Below, piece by piece: positions 16,565-23,531 of a stretch of 31,706 bases of DNA (position 1 is its first letter; every line of letters starts with the position of its first letter). This DNA comes from WHUA01 sp964585785 (GTDB taxonomy: Bacteria; Pseudomonadota; Alphaproteobacteria; UBA8366), in the NCBI GenBank assembly GCA_964585785.1, contig CAZPFL010000031.1:1-31706 (forward strand), written 5' to 3'. Made by a program: the position numbers and the translations under genes. The notes under the pieces were generated by a model, which made no database searches, was not told where the DNA came from, and was given only the letters and a program-made list of their open reading frames with translations.

Positions 16565-17503
16565 ATGGCCGCAGGGGCCGAGGCGGGGCAGGGATACCAG
16601 GCGCAGGCGCCGCTCAAGGGCGTTCTGTGGATGGTGCTGGCCGCCTTCTTCTTCGCCGTCTCGGTCGGGCTGGTGCGTTATATTTCGCTCCGCATCGACG
16701 CCTTCGAGCAGACCTTCTGGCGCCAGTTCATCGGCTTCGTGATCATCCTGCCGATCGTCCTGCGCCACGGTCTTCCGGGGCTCCGGACGCGCCAGCTCGG
16801 CACCCATCTGGTCCGCAATCTCATGGGCTATATCGGTATAGCGCTGTCCTTCTATTCGGTGACGCTGATCCCGCTCGCCGACTCGCTGGCGCTGCAGTTC
16901 ACCCTGCCGCTGTTCACCATCGTCTTCGCGATGATCATCCTGAGCGAGCGCGTGGGCGTGCATCGCCTGGCGGCGACGGCGGCGGGCTTCGTCGGCGCGC
17001 TGGTCATCCTCAGGCCGGGCTTCGCCGAGATCCGCTTCGGCATGATCGTGGCGCTCGGCGCGGCGGCCTTCCTCGCGATCAGCGACACGCTGGTGCGCCG
17101 CCTGTCGCGCGCCGAGCCGACGACGCTGATCGTCTTCTACAGCTATGCGCTGCAGGTGCCGATCGCCTTTGCCGTGGCGCTTTTCCATTGGGTGACGCCC
17201 GCGCGCGCCGACTGGCCGTGGCTGATCGCGCTCGGGCTCTGCTCCTTCATCGCGAGCTGGTCGCTGTCGCGCGCCTTCATCCTGGCCGAGGCGAGCCTGG
17301 TGTCGCCGGTGCTGTTCCTGCGCCTGCCGATCGTCTCGGCGATCGGCTACGTCTTCTTCGCCCAGGTGCCGGATGTCTGGGCCTGGATCGGCGCGGTGGT
17401 CATCTTCGCCAGCACGACCTACGCCGCGCGCCGCGAGGCGCTGCATCACCGGCGCCTGCGCGCGGCCGCCGCCGCCGTCGTGGTCGCCGAGAGCCCGCGC
17501 TAG
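16565..17503 (+). CDS. DMT superfamily transporter, EamA family
   Basis: This 312-residue inner-membrane protein has ten predicted helices in two EamA repeats. The first repeat starts GVLWMVLAAFFFAVSVGLVRYI (about 19-40), and the second opens near residue 155 (GMIVALGAAAFLAISDTLVRR). 'SVTLIPLADSLALQFTLPLFTIVFA' is the typical helix 3-4 region. EamA proteins export or import metabolites such as amino acids and nucleosides; no substrate can be named here. GGGACGG lies just before the ATG. It stands alone between two hairpins that probably terminate transcription. A related transporter is encoded at 28476. Confidence 0.92.
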   Translation: MAAGAEAGQGYQAQAPLKGVLWMVLAAFFFAVSVGLVRYISLRIDAFEQTFWRQFIGFVIILPIVLRHGLPGLRTRQLGTHLVRNLMGYIGIALSFYSVTLIPLADSLALQFTLPLFTIVFAMIILSERVGVHRLAATAAGFVGALVILRPGFAEIRFGMIVALGAAAFLAISDTLVRRLSRAEPTTLIVFYSYALQVPIAFAVALFHWVTPARADWPWLIALGLCSFIASWSLSRAFILAEASLVSPVLFLRLPIVSAIGYVFFAQVPDVWAWIGAVVIFASTTYAARREALHHRRLRAAAAAVVVAESPR

Positions 17504-17535
17504 GCGCCTACGGTCGGCCCCGCTCGAGATTTCGG

Positions 17536-17555
17536 GGTGTGCGAAATCGCACGCC
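17536..17555 (+). terminator. Hairpin after the EamA gene (possible terminator or operator)
   Basis: GTGCGA (17539-17544) and TCGCAC (17547-17552) form a perfect inverted repeat with an AA centre. G-C and G-U pairs extend it to nine in RNA. It lies 35 bp after the EamA stop codon and 75 bp before the next start. There is no T-tract, so an operator for the downstream small secreted protein is equally possible. Confidence 0.35.
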
Positions 17556-17625
17556 TGTCCGTCGGCTCCCCCCTTAGATCCACTGCATCCCGAGAACATC
17601 GGATAGAGATCAAAGGAGCTGAACA

Positions 17626-17934
17626 ATGTCTCGAAATCTGAAAATTCTGGTTCCCGTGGTTTTGGCGTTGGGGGTGTCCCTCAGCGGCACGGCGCTGGCC
17701 GCCTCGCAAACGGCCGCCGACGCGTACGACCAGGCCCTTTACGGCCAGCCGGACCCGTACATTGCCGTTCAGCCGCCCGCTGACAACAGCGGTTGGGCTG
17801 CGGCAACCGACCCGCGGATCCACAAGGAGCTGCAGCGGGCGAGCACGGCGCATTCTTCGACCGTCGACTGGCGGACCGTCAATCCGACAGCCCAGGGGAA
17901 CGCCGGCTATGACACGGATCAGGAGCCTGAGTAA
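17626..17934 (+). CDS. Small secreted protein, function unknown
   Basis: This 102-residue protein has a clear Sec signal peptide (MSRNLKILVPVVLALGVSLS...GTALA, cleavage after about residue 25). The mature part is about 77 residues, rich in Asp, Gln, Pro and Ala, with no cysteines and no recognised domain (AYDQALYGQPDPYIAV; DPRIHKELQRAS). AAAGGAG about seven bases before the ATG is a strong ribosome binding site. It is monocistronic, ended by a long hairpin at 17962-18008. A periplasmic or extracellular location follows from the signal; the function is unknown. Confidence 0.8.
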   Translation: MSRNLKILVPVVLALGVSLSGTALAASQTAADAYDQALYGQPDPYIAVQPPADNSGWAAATDPRIHKELQRASTAHSSTVDWRTVNPTAQGNAGYDTDQEPE

Positions 17935-17961
17935 GCGGCCGACTTCGTCGACCGCGGCCTC

Positions 17962-18008
17962 GGCACGGACAGCCGGGAGAGTTTTCCTCTCCCGGCTGCC
18001 CGTGTGCC
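17962..18008. terminator. Long nested hairpin between convergent genes
   Basis: An 11-bp perfect stem, AGCCGGGAGAG (17971-17981) with CTCTCCCGGCT (17987-17997), has a TTTTC loop. It is extended by outer arms GGCACGG (17962-17968) and CCGTGTGCC (18000-18008) with one bulge. It lies between the convergent secreted-protein and oxidoreductase genes and probably serves as a terminator for one or both. There is no T-tract on either side. Confidence 0.6.
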
Positions 18009-18018
18009 GGGCGCTTCC

Positions 18019-19044
18019 TTAGAGCGCGTTCAGCGCGTCCACCACCTTCTGCTCCAGCACGATGCCTTCGCGCCGCCGCCGCTCGCGCTCGCGGAAGGCG
18101 CGCTCCGACGGGACGCGGATCTCCTCGACCCCGGCCTTGCGCGGCGTCGCCTTGACCGCGTCGATCAGCGCGCTGACCTGTTCGGCGAACTGGTCGCCCG
18201 GCAGCAGGAGATCGGGCGCGAAGGTGATAAACGTGAAGCCGTAGTCCTGCACCTTGCCGCGCGGCAGCGCCGCGCCGCCGAGCAGGCCCATGGTCTGCAT
18301 CGCGAGCGACAGGCCGAAGCCCTTGTGGCCGCCGAAGGGCACCACGCCGCCGGCGAGCGCTTCCGTCGCATCCCGCGTCGGCAGGCCGTCGCGATCGACG
18401 CCGACGCCGTCCGGCAAGGGCTTGCCGAGATGCGCGTGCAGCAGGACTTCGCCCCATTGCAGCGCCGCCGTTCCCATGTCGAGGATGAACGGCCCTCTGG
18501 ACGACGGAAAGCCGATACAGATGGGGTTGGTGCCGAGCGCGGGCCGCGTTCCGCCCGGCGGCACCACATAGGGCCGGCCGCAGGCGGTGTGGAGCGTCAC
18601 GAAGCCGGCCCGGACGACCTTCTCGACGTAATAGGCGTTGCGCCCGCTGTAGTAGCTGTCGTGCATGCCGACCACCGAGAAGCCGTGGGCCTTCGCCTTC
18701 TCGATGGCGACGTCCGCCGCCTTGTAGACCGCGACGTAGCCGACATTGTTGCCGCCATCCAGCATCGCCGAGACGGGCGTCTCGTGCACGACGCGGATCG
18801 GGCGGCGCGGCTCTTTCGTCTTCGGATCGTTGGCGATGGCGAGGATGCGCGGCAGGCTCGTGAAGGGATAGCCGCAGAGCGCGTTGTCGATGAGCTGCCC
18901 AAGGATGATGTCCGTGTCTTCCTGCGAGAAGCCGATCTTACGCAGCGCGCGTGCGCCGATCGCCGTCGCCTCGTCGACCGAGACCCGGATCGTGCCCGGC
19001 GGCGTCTCGTCGAGATATCCCGACGCTGGCTGGGGCGTTTCCAT
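18019..19044 (-). CDS. Ldh_2 family oxidoreductase (malate/L-lactate dehydrogenase type)
   Basis: This NAD(P)-dependent dehydrogenase of 341 residues belongs to the malate/L-sulfolactate/ureidoglycolate family, which is unrelated to classical LDH. LGTNPICIGFP (170-180) and FILDMGTAALQWGEV (186-200) are the characteristic cofactor and substrate segments. The usual 'SHG..R' stretch near residue 50 reads CGYPFTSLPRIL, so its substrate-binding His seems absent, which may mean an unusual substrate. The ATG at 19044 is preceded by CGGGAG; an ATG at 19062 is less well placed. The TauD-type gene at 19275 is divergent. The product may act on a 2-hydroxyacid, but the exact compound is unknown. Confidence 0.85.
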   Translation of the reverse strand: METPQPASGYLDETPPGTIRVSVDEATAIGARALRKIGFSQEDTDIILGQLIDNALCGYPFTSLPRILAIANDPKTKEPRRPIRVVHETPVSAMLDGGNNVGYVAVYKAADVAIEKAKAHGFSVVGMHDSYYSGRNAYYVEKVVRAGFVTLHTACGRPYVVPPGGTRPALGTNPICIGFPSSRGPFILDMGTAALQWGEVLLHAHLGKPLPDGVGVDRDGLPTRDATEALAGGVVPFGGHKGFGLSLAMQTMGLLGGAALPRGKVQDYGFTFITFAPDLLLPGDQFAEQVSALIDAVKATPRKAGVEEIRVPSERAFRERERRRREGIVLEQKVVDALNAL

Positions 19045-19274
19045 ATGTTTTTTCTCCCGCATGTAGCGCCGTTATCTTAGCCGCAATTCCGCGGCCGCCG
19101 GTAACGCGCCGGAACCTCTTCCGAAGACGCCCGCCGGCCGGACTTGCGGCGCGCGCGAGGATGCGGGATTCTGGTCGGGCCGGTGATCGCTGGCGTGATT
19201 TGAGCTTCACCTTGCCGCGGAAGCGGCGCAGGCGCGACTGCCCCCTGATGACATCCATGACCCCCGGGACCCAC

Positions 19275-20108
19275 ATGCCGACCGTCCGTCCGATTGGCGA
19301 CCGCTTCGTCGCCGAGGTGGCGGGACTGGACCTTGCGAACGACCATGACGACGCCGCGATCGCGTGGATTGCCGACCGGCTCGACGAGTATGCGGTGCTC
19401 GTCTTCCGCGGGCAGCACCTCGACGCGCAGGCGCTGCATCGCTTCGCACGTCGCTTCGGCGCGCCGCAGCGCCATGTGCTGGAGCGCTACCGGCACCCGG
19501 AGATCCCCGAGATCTCCTATGTCACCAACGTCGCGCCGGACGGATCCGTCGACCCGTTCGGCGTCCGCCGGGCGACCATCTGGCACAGCGACGCGACCTA
19601 CGAGGCGGCCTTGCCGCGGCTCGCGATGCTGCACGCGCTCGAGGTGCCGTCGCAAGGCGGCGGCACGCTGTTCGCCGATATGCGCGCCGCGTGGGACGCC
19701 CTGCCGGAAGCGTCGCAGACCCGGCTCTTGCCCCTGACCGGCCTGCACCGGTTCAACGTCGGCCCGGCCGGCGGCGCCGGCATCTATGCGGGGCAGGCAG
19801 GCACGGAGAACGGGTTCGAGGATCAGCGCCATCCCGCGGCTGCGGTGCATCCGACCAGCGGCAGGCGCATCCTGTTCGTCAATCCGGCGCACACCCACGG
19901 CTTCGAGGGCGTGGCGCGCGATGAGGGTTGGCGCATGGTGGAGCAGCTCTCCGCGCATGCGGTGCAGGACCGCTTCGTTCACCGCCACGACTGGCGGCCC
20001 GGCGACCTGGTGATCTGGGACGAGCGCGCCACCATGCATCGCGGCGCCGGGGACGCGCGGCCCGAGGCGCGCCGCGTGCTGCTGCGGAGCATCGTCTATC
20101 CGGGTTGA
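19275..20108 (+). CDS. TauD/TfdA family Fe(II)/2-oxoglutarate dioxygenase (second copy)
   Basis: From the ATG at 19275 this is a 277-residue enzyme. His104-x-Asp106 (WHSDATY) and His255 (TMHRGAGD) are the iron ligands. Arg266 and Arg271 lie where TauD holds 2-oxoglutarate, with spacing equal to the E. coli enzyme. ATGs at 19248 and 19257 are also in frame, and none has a good ribosome binding site; homologues commonly begin like MPTVRPIGDRFVAEVAGLDL. It is clearly different from the copy at 14433, so the two should act on different substrates. Taurine/alkylsulfonate or aryloxyalkanoate oxidation is possible. Confidence 0.9.
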   Translation: MPTVRPIGDRFVAEVAGLDLANDHDDAAIAWIADRLDEYAVLVFRGQHLDAQALHRFARRFGAPQRHVLERYRHPEIPEISYVTNVAPDGSVDPFGVRRATIWHSDATYEAALPRLAMLHALEVPSQGGGTLFADMRAAWDALPEASQTRLLPLTGLHRFNVGPAGGAGIYAGQAGTENGFEDQRHPAAAVHPTSGRRILFVNPAHTHGFEGVARDEGWRMVEQLSAHAVQDRFVHRHDWRPGDLVIWDERATMHRGAGDARPEARRVLLRSIVYPG

Positions 20109-20171
20109 GCACGCACGGCCCAGGGGTCTCAGTGGCCGTAGCTGATCCGCCGTCCCGGAGCGCGACCAAGG

Positions 20172-20600
20172 TCAGGGTGACACAACCATCAAAAAGCCGG
20201 CGATAGCCGCTCCGATCAGACCGACCGCCACCGTGAACAATATCGCGGGTTCCAGGCCATAGCCTGGCTCCGTGTCCCCGGTCTGGCGATACCTCACCAT
20301 GAAACGCGTGTATCGCACGGCGGCGACAACCGCCATCAACGCGCCGACGGCGACCAGGCCCGCGCCCGAGAGGAAAGACAATGTGGAGGTTTGAACGGTC
20401 CTGCCGGCGTGCGGCGCCATTGTTCGCACCACGAGACCGAAGCGATCGATCACAAATCCCAGGGCCATGAGACCGAGGGCGGCGCGGATCCATGCCATCA
20501 ACGTCCGTTCGGCTGCGAAATAGACCAAATACTGACCCGTCCGATTGGAGCGGGCTCCATCCTTATCCGAATCGCCGCTGCCGCCCATGACGTTCGCCAT
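20172..20600 (-). CDS. DUF202 (YidH-like) small membrane protein
   Basis: This 142-residue protein has three predicted transmembrane helices. The family signature is AAERTLMAWIRAALGLMALG (about 29-48), followed by a helix near 72-92 and a C-terminal helix near 115-140. DUF202 proteins occur in bacteria and in yeast Vtc complexes; their role in bacteria is not settled. GGGAGGA five bases before the ATG at 20600 fixes the start. It is convergent with the dioxygenase gene and divergent from the MerB-like selenoprotein gene, with 178 bp between the two starts. Confidence 0.85.
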   Translation of the reverse strand: MANVMGGSGDSDKDGARSNRTGQYLVYFAAERTLMAWIRAALGLMALGFVIDRFGLVVRTMAPHAGRTVQTSTLSFLSGAGLVAVGALMAVVAAVRYTRFMVRYRQTGDTEPGYGLEPAILFTVAVGLIGAAIAGFLMVVSP

Positions 20601-20778
20601 CAGATCCTCCCAATGCAAATGCAGCCGTGCCCGCAATTCATATAGCGCAATCGATCGAAGCCCATCGCCTTTTTCGGCGGTGACGGCCAGGCCGCTCGTA
20701 TTGACTTGCGCGTCGCGGGACGGTGATGATGCACTCGTTTCAGGTGCAAGGGACGCACGTCGCATCGGGAGGCCCGTT

Positions 20779-21486
20779 ATGCCGGACGCCACGCAGCTCG
20801 ACCGCACCTATCATTATATTCTGGAGACCTTCGTCGCGTGTGGCCAGGCGCCGCACTATACGGAGATCGCCAGCAAATTTTCCGTCACGCCGGACGAAGG
20901 CAAGAGGATGCTGCTCGATTTGACGGCGGCGGGCCTGCCGATCTGGTTGCATCCGGACACCGACCTCATCGCATCCTTCGGGCCGTTCAACAACCTGCCG
21001 ACGCAGTACCGGGTCACCGTCGATGGCGCGCAGAAATGGTTCGCGCAGTGCGGTCTCGAATCGCTGGCTATTTCCTGGTTGTTTCCCGGGAAAACCGTCG
21101 AAATCGATGCGCCCTGCCTCTGTTGCGGCGACATGCTGCATGTGGCCATGCGCGACGGCGTTATCGAGCGCGAAGAGCCGGCGGGCCTCTGTCTCTATTT
21201 CAATGTTCCGTACCGAAAGTGGCGCGACAACCTGCCGTTTGCCTGAAGCCGCATGAATCTCTTTCGGTCGAAAGAGCATGCGCGCAATTGGTCGCAATTC
21301 GACGCCGGAACCGAGGACGGCATCATTTCGCTGCAGGATGGGGCGTCGATTATGAGCACGCCGCGCCACCGCGATCGTCTCAGCGGCCACTATGTTTCGT
21401 CCGCATCGGAAAGCGCGCCGATATACTTCGAGAATATCCGGAAGGTGACCAACAATTCGCCGTTTTGGACACCGCGGACGGTATAG
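20779..21486 (+). CDS. MerB-like alkylmercury lyase family protein, probable selenoprotein (Sec at in-frame UGA, codon 156)
   Basis: The frame runs 155 codons from an ATG with GGGAGG six bases upstream, meets one UGA (21244-21246), and continues in the same frame for 79 codons to TAG, 235 residues in all. Comparison with organomercurial lyase MerB (recalled, aligned by eye): QCGLESL gives Cys91 and Glu94 for catalytic Cys96/Asp99, Cys113 matches Cys117, and EPAG at 133-136 is shared. The residues after the UGA (SRMNLFRSKEHARNW) match MerB's segment after Cys159/160. The UGA thus stands at the catalytic Cys. The later part keeps strong G/C bias at third positions. A SECIS-like hairpin follows the UGA. 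Alternatives are a nonsense mutation or sequencing error. The true substrate is unproven. Confidence 0.75.
21244..21281 (+). promoter_or_regulatory. UGA recoding signal: SECIS-like hairpin directly after the in-frame UGA
   Basis: After the UGA (21244-21246), GCATG (21251-21255) pairs with CATGC (21277-21281), and CTCTTTC (21259-21265) pairs with GAAAGAG (21270-21276). Bases AAT (21256-21258) bulge out, and the apical loop is GGTC (21266-21269). Nineteen bases separate the UGA from the loop. Bacterial SECIS elements have an apical loop with an early G, a bulge, and about 16-37 bases of spacing. E. coli fdhF has a GGUCU loop at nearly the same distance. The element would bind SelB carrying Sec-tRNA. 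Function is inferred from structure. Confidence 0.72.
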
Positions 21487-21600
21487 CCGCAGGCATCGGT
21501 TGTGCGGATAGCGGCTGGTCCCTGCAGAAATTCGGGCGGCCTTTGTCGGCGCCAGCCGTCGCGACGGCTTATGCCGCTCACAGCAGCTTTATAGCAAAAC

Positions 21601-21626
21601 ACTGCTGACACACCGGTGTCAGCAGT
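21601..21626. terminator. Perfect 11-bp hairpin between the selenoprotein and cupin genes
   Basis: ACTGCTGACAC (21601-21611) and GTGTCAGCAGT (21616-21626) pair fully around ACCG. It lies 115 bp after the TAG of the MerB-like gene and 56 bp before the cupin start. ACGCCTTTATC follows, so it could be a weak intrinsic terminator. Its perfect dyad and position also fit an operator for the cupin gene. Confidence 0.5.
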
Positions 21627-21681
21627 ACGCCTTTATCATGGGTGGAGAGGCAAGAAATCGCGACGACGAACGGGGATGATC

Positions 21682-22083
21682 ATGGCAACAGAGCATGTGA
21701 ATACCGAGACCTCAGAATGGACGCCAGGGAGCCCGATCTATGGCCCCGGTGCCATCTACGAAGGAGATGACGTGGTCCAGCTCAAAATTTTGAGCGATCG
21801 GCGGACGGAAGGCGGTGGCATCGCCTATCTTGTCAAATTCTTACCACCGCAGGGAAAAGCAATAAGGATCGTGGCCGTCGCACAGTCCGATGAACATATC
21901 TTCAACCTCGAGGGCGGTCGCGGCACGAAGTCCGGGGGTAAGCTCCGCTTCTCCGGTAATTATGCATTGAATCCAACAGGTCAGCCGCATAGTGCATTCA
22001 TCAGCGTCGAAACGGTCAGCTTGGTTGTCTACACCGGTGAGCCTGACGAGATTAAGTCGATCGCCGTTGTCGATATCCAATAG
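21682..22083 (+). CDS. Small cupin-fold protein, function unknown
   Basis: This 133-residue protein has a cupin-like beta-barrel pattern. GGIAYLVKFLPPQGKAIRIV leads into SDEHIFNLEGGRG (first cupin motif, His and Glu), then GNYALNPTGQPHSAFIS (second motif, His). ChrR-type or DUF4437-type cupins look similar. The His/Glu pattern suggests bound metal, so a dioxygenase, isomerase or sensor is possible. GGGGA before the ATG at 21682 supports this start; an ATG at 21676 is also in frame. It follows the MerB-like gene on the same strand but is separated from it by a strong hairpin, so co-expression is uncertain. Confidence 0.72.
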   Translation: MATEHVNTETSEWTPGSPIYGPGAIYEGDDVVQLKILSDRRTEGGGIAYLVKFLPPQGKAIRIVAVAQSDEHIFNLEGGRGTKSGGKLRFSGNYALNPTGQPHSAFISVETVSLVVYTGEPDEIKSIAVVDIQ

Positions 22084-22333
22084 CCGGTACCCGGTCCAGC
22101 GACCGCCGAGCGCTTAACACTCGTGGCCCGCAGTCGAACGCCCTCTGGAAGGGCTTCAGTGACGTATTAGGTGCCATCAACGACGGCGCTCGACAGCCGA
22201 GATCCGATTTCAAAAGCGATCATTCCGCAGGCGGTCGATTTCCCGGCGCGGGACGATCGCGCTAGACTTTGAGATGTCTCCCGCGCGCGAGCGCGGGGCA
22301 TCGCATGGCTCACCGGACCGAAGGAAGTCTCCC

Positions 22334-23509
22334 GTGACGACGAATACCGCGCCGGGGCTCGTCGCCAGCACGGCGCCCGATCTCGCCGCCCGTGACGGGC
22401 TGAGCGCGCTGGAGCGTGCGCGGCGCCAGCCGTTGATGCTGGGGCTGTTCCTGCCGATTCAGAACGGCGGCTGGACGCCGTCCGCCGCGCCGCGCGGCAC
22501 CGACTGGACCTTCGATTACAACGCGCGGCTTGTCGTGCGCGCCGAGGAGCTCGGCTTCGATCTCGCCTTCGGGCTGGCGCAATGGCTGGGCGCCGATGGC
22601 CATGGCGGCGAGACGAAGTACCGGAAATATTCCATCGACCCGCTGCTGGTGACTTCGGGCGTCGCGGCGCTGACCCGCAACATCATCCTGATCTCGACCG
22701 TGCACGTGCTCTATGGCTGGCATCCGCTGCATCTCGCCAAGATGGGCGCGACCATGGATCACATGACGCAGGGCCGCTGGGGGCTCAACCTGGTCACCGG
22801 CTACCGGCCGAACGAGATCGACATGTTCGGCCTCGCGCCGATCCCGCACGACCAGCGTTACGTCATGGCGGCCGAGTTCACCGAGATTCTCGAGCGGTTA
22901 TGGCGCGAGGACGCCAACGTCAACTTCAAGGGCGACTACTGGACCCTGAAGGACGCCTATGTCTCGCCCAAGCCGGTGCACGGCCGGCCGATCATGGTCA
23001 ACGCCGGCAGCTCGGACGCGGGCCTCGCCTATGCGGCGAAATATTCCGACCTGATCTTCATCACCAGTCCCGGCGGCGCTGACATCGCGGACGCGCTGGA
23101 GACGCTGCCGGCGCACAACCGGCGCATCAAGGAAATGGCGGCGGCGGAAGGGCGCGAGATCCGCACCGTCATCAACCCGCATGTGATCTGCCGCGACACC
23201 GAGCGCGAGGTGCGCGAGGCTTGCGAGGCGATCATCGCCGCGGAGGACGCGCCGGCGGTCGACAGCCTGGTCGGCGCCATGGAGCGCGGCGACCAGGCCT
23301 CCTGGCGCGGCCACCGGCGCAACCAGCGCATCATCGGCGGCAACGTGCATGTCTTCGGCACGCCCGAGCAGGTGGCCGAGCAGTTCGTCAAGCTGCAGGC
23401 GGCGGGCTGCGACGGCATGCAGATCAACTTTTTCGACTTCGCGCCCGAGCTGGAATATTTCGGCGAGCGGGTGATGCCGCTGCTGACGCAGGCCGGGCTG
23501 CGCGTCTGA
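22334..23509 (+). CDS. LLM class flavin-dependent monooxygenase, RutA-like
   Basis: From the GTG at 22334 (AAGGAAG upstream) this is a 391-residue bacterial luciferase-fold FMNH2-dependent oxygenase. Segments LGLFLPIQNGGW, GRWGLNLVTGYRPNEIDMFG, FKGDYWTLKDAYVSPKPV and AGSSDAGLAYAAKYSDL match, position by position as I recall it, the pyrimidine monooxygenase RutA, which opens the uracil ring. Alkane-sulfonate and dimethylsulfone monooxygenases are also related. An ATG at 22274 is in frame. The racemase-fold gene begins 22 bp downstream, so the two form an operon. No RutB or other rut genes are present, so a different heterocycle or sulfone is possible. A separate flavin reductase is needed. Confidence 0.9.
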   Translation: MTTNTAPGLVASTAPDLAARDGLSALERARRQPLMLGLFLPIQNGGWTPSAAPRGTDWTFDYNARLVVRAEELGFDLAFGLAQWLGADGHGGETKYRKYSIDPLLVTSGVAALTRNIILISTVHVLYGWHPLHLAKMGATMDHMTQGRWGLNLVTGYRPNEIDMFGLAPIPHDQRYVMAAEFTEILERLWREDANVNFKGDYWTLKDAYVSPKPVHGRPIMVNAGSSDAGLAYAAKYSDLIFITSPGGADIADALETLPAHNRRIKEMAAAEGREIRTVINPHVICRDTEREVREACEAIIAAEDAPAVDSLVGAMERGDQASWRGHRRNQRIIGGNVHVFGTPEQVAEQFVKLQAAGCDGMQINFFDFAPELEYFGERVMPLLTQAGLRV

Positions 23510-23531
23510 ACAACGAATAGGGGAGGCGACC

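Noticed and set aside
21253..21486. A separate 77-residue gene after the MerB-like frame
   Set aside because: Its first ATG has no ribosome binding site, it is in the same frame as the upstream gene, and its sequence is the missing C-terminal part of the MerB fold. Readthrough of the UGA explains it better.
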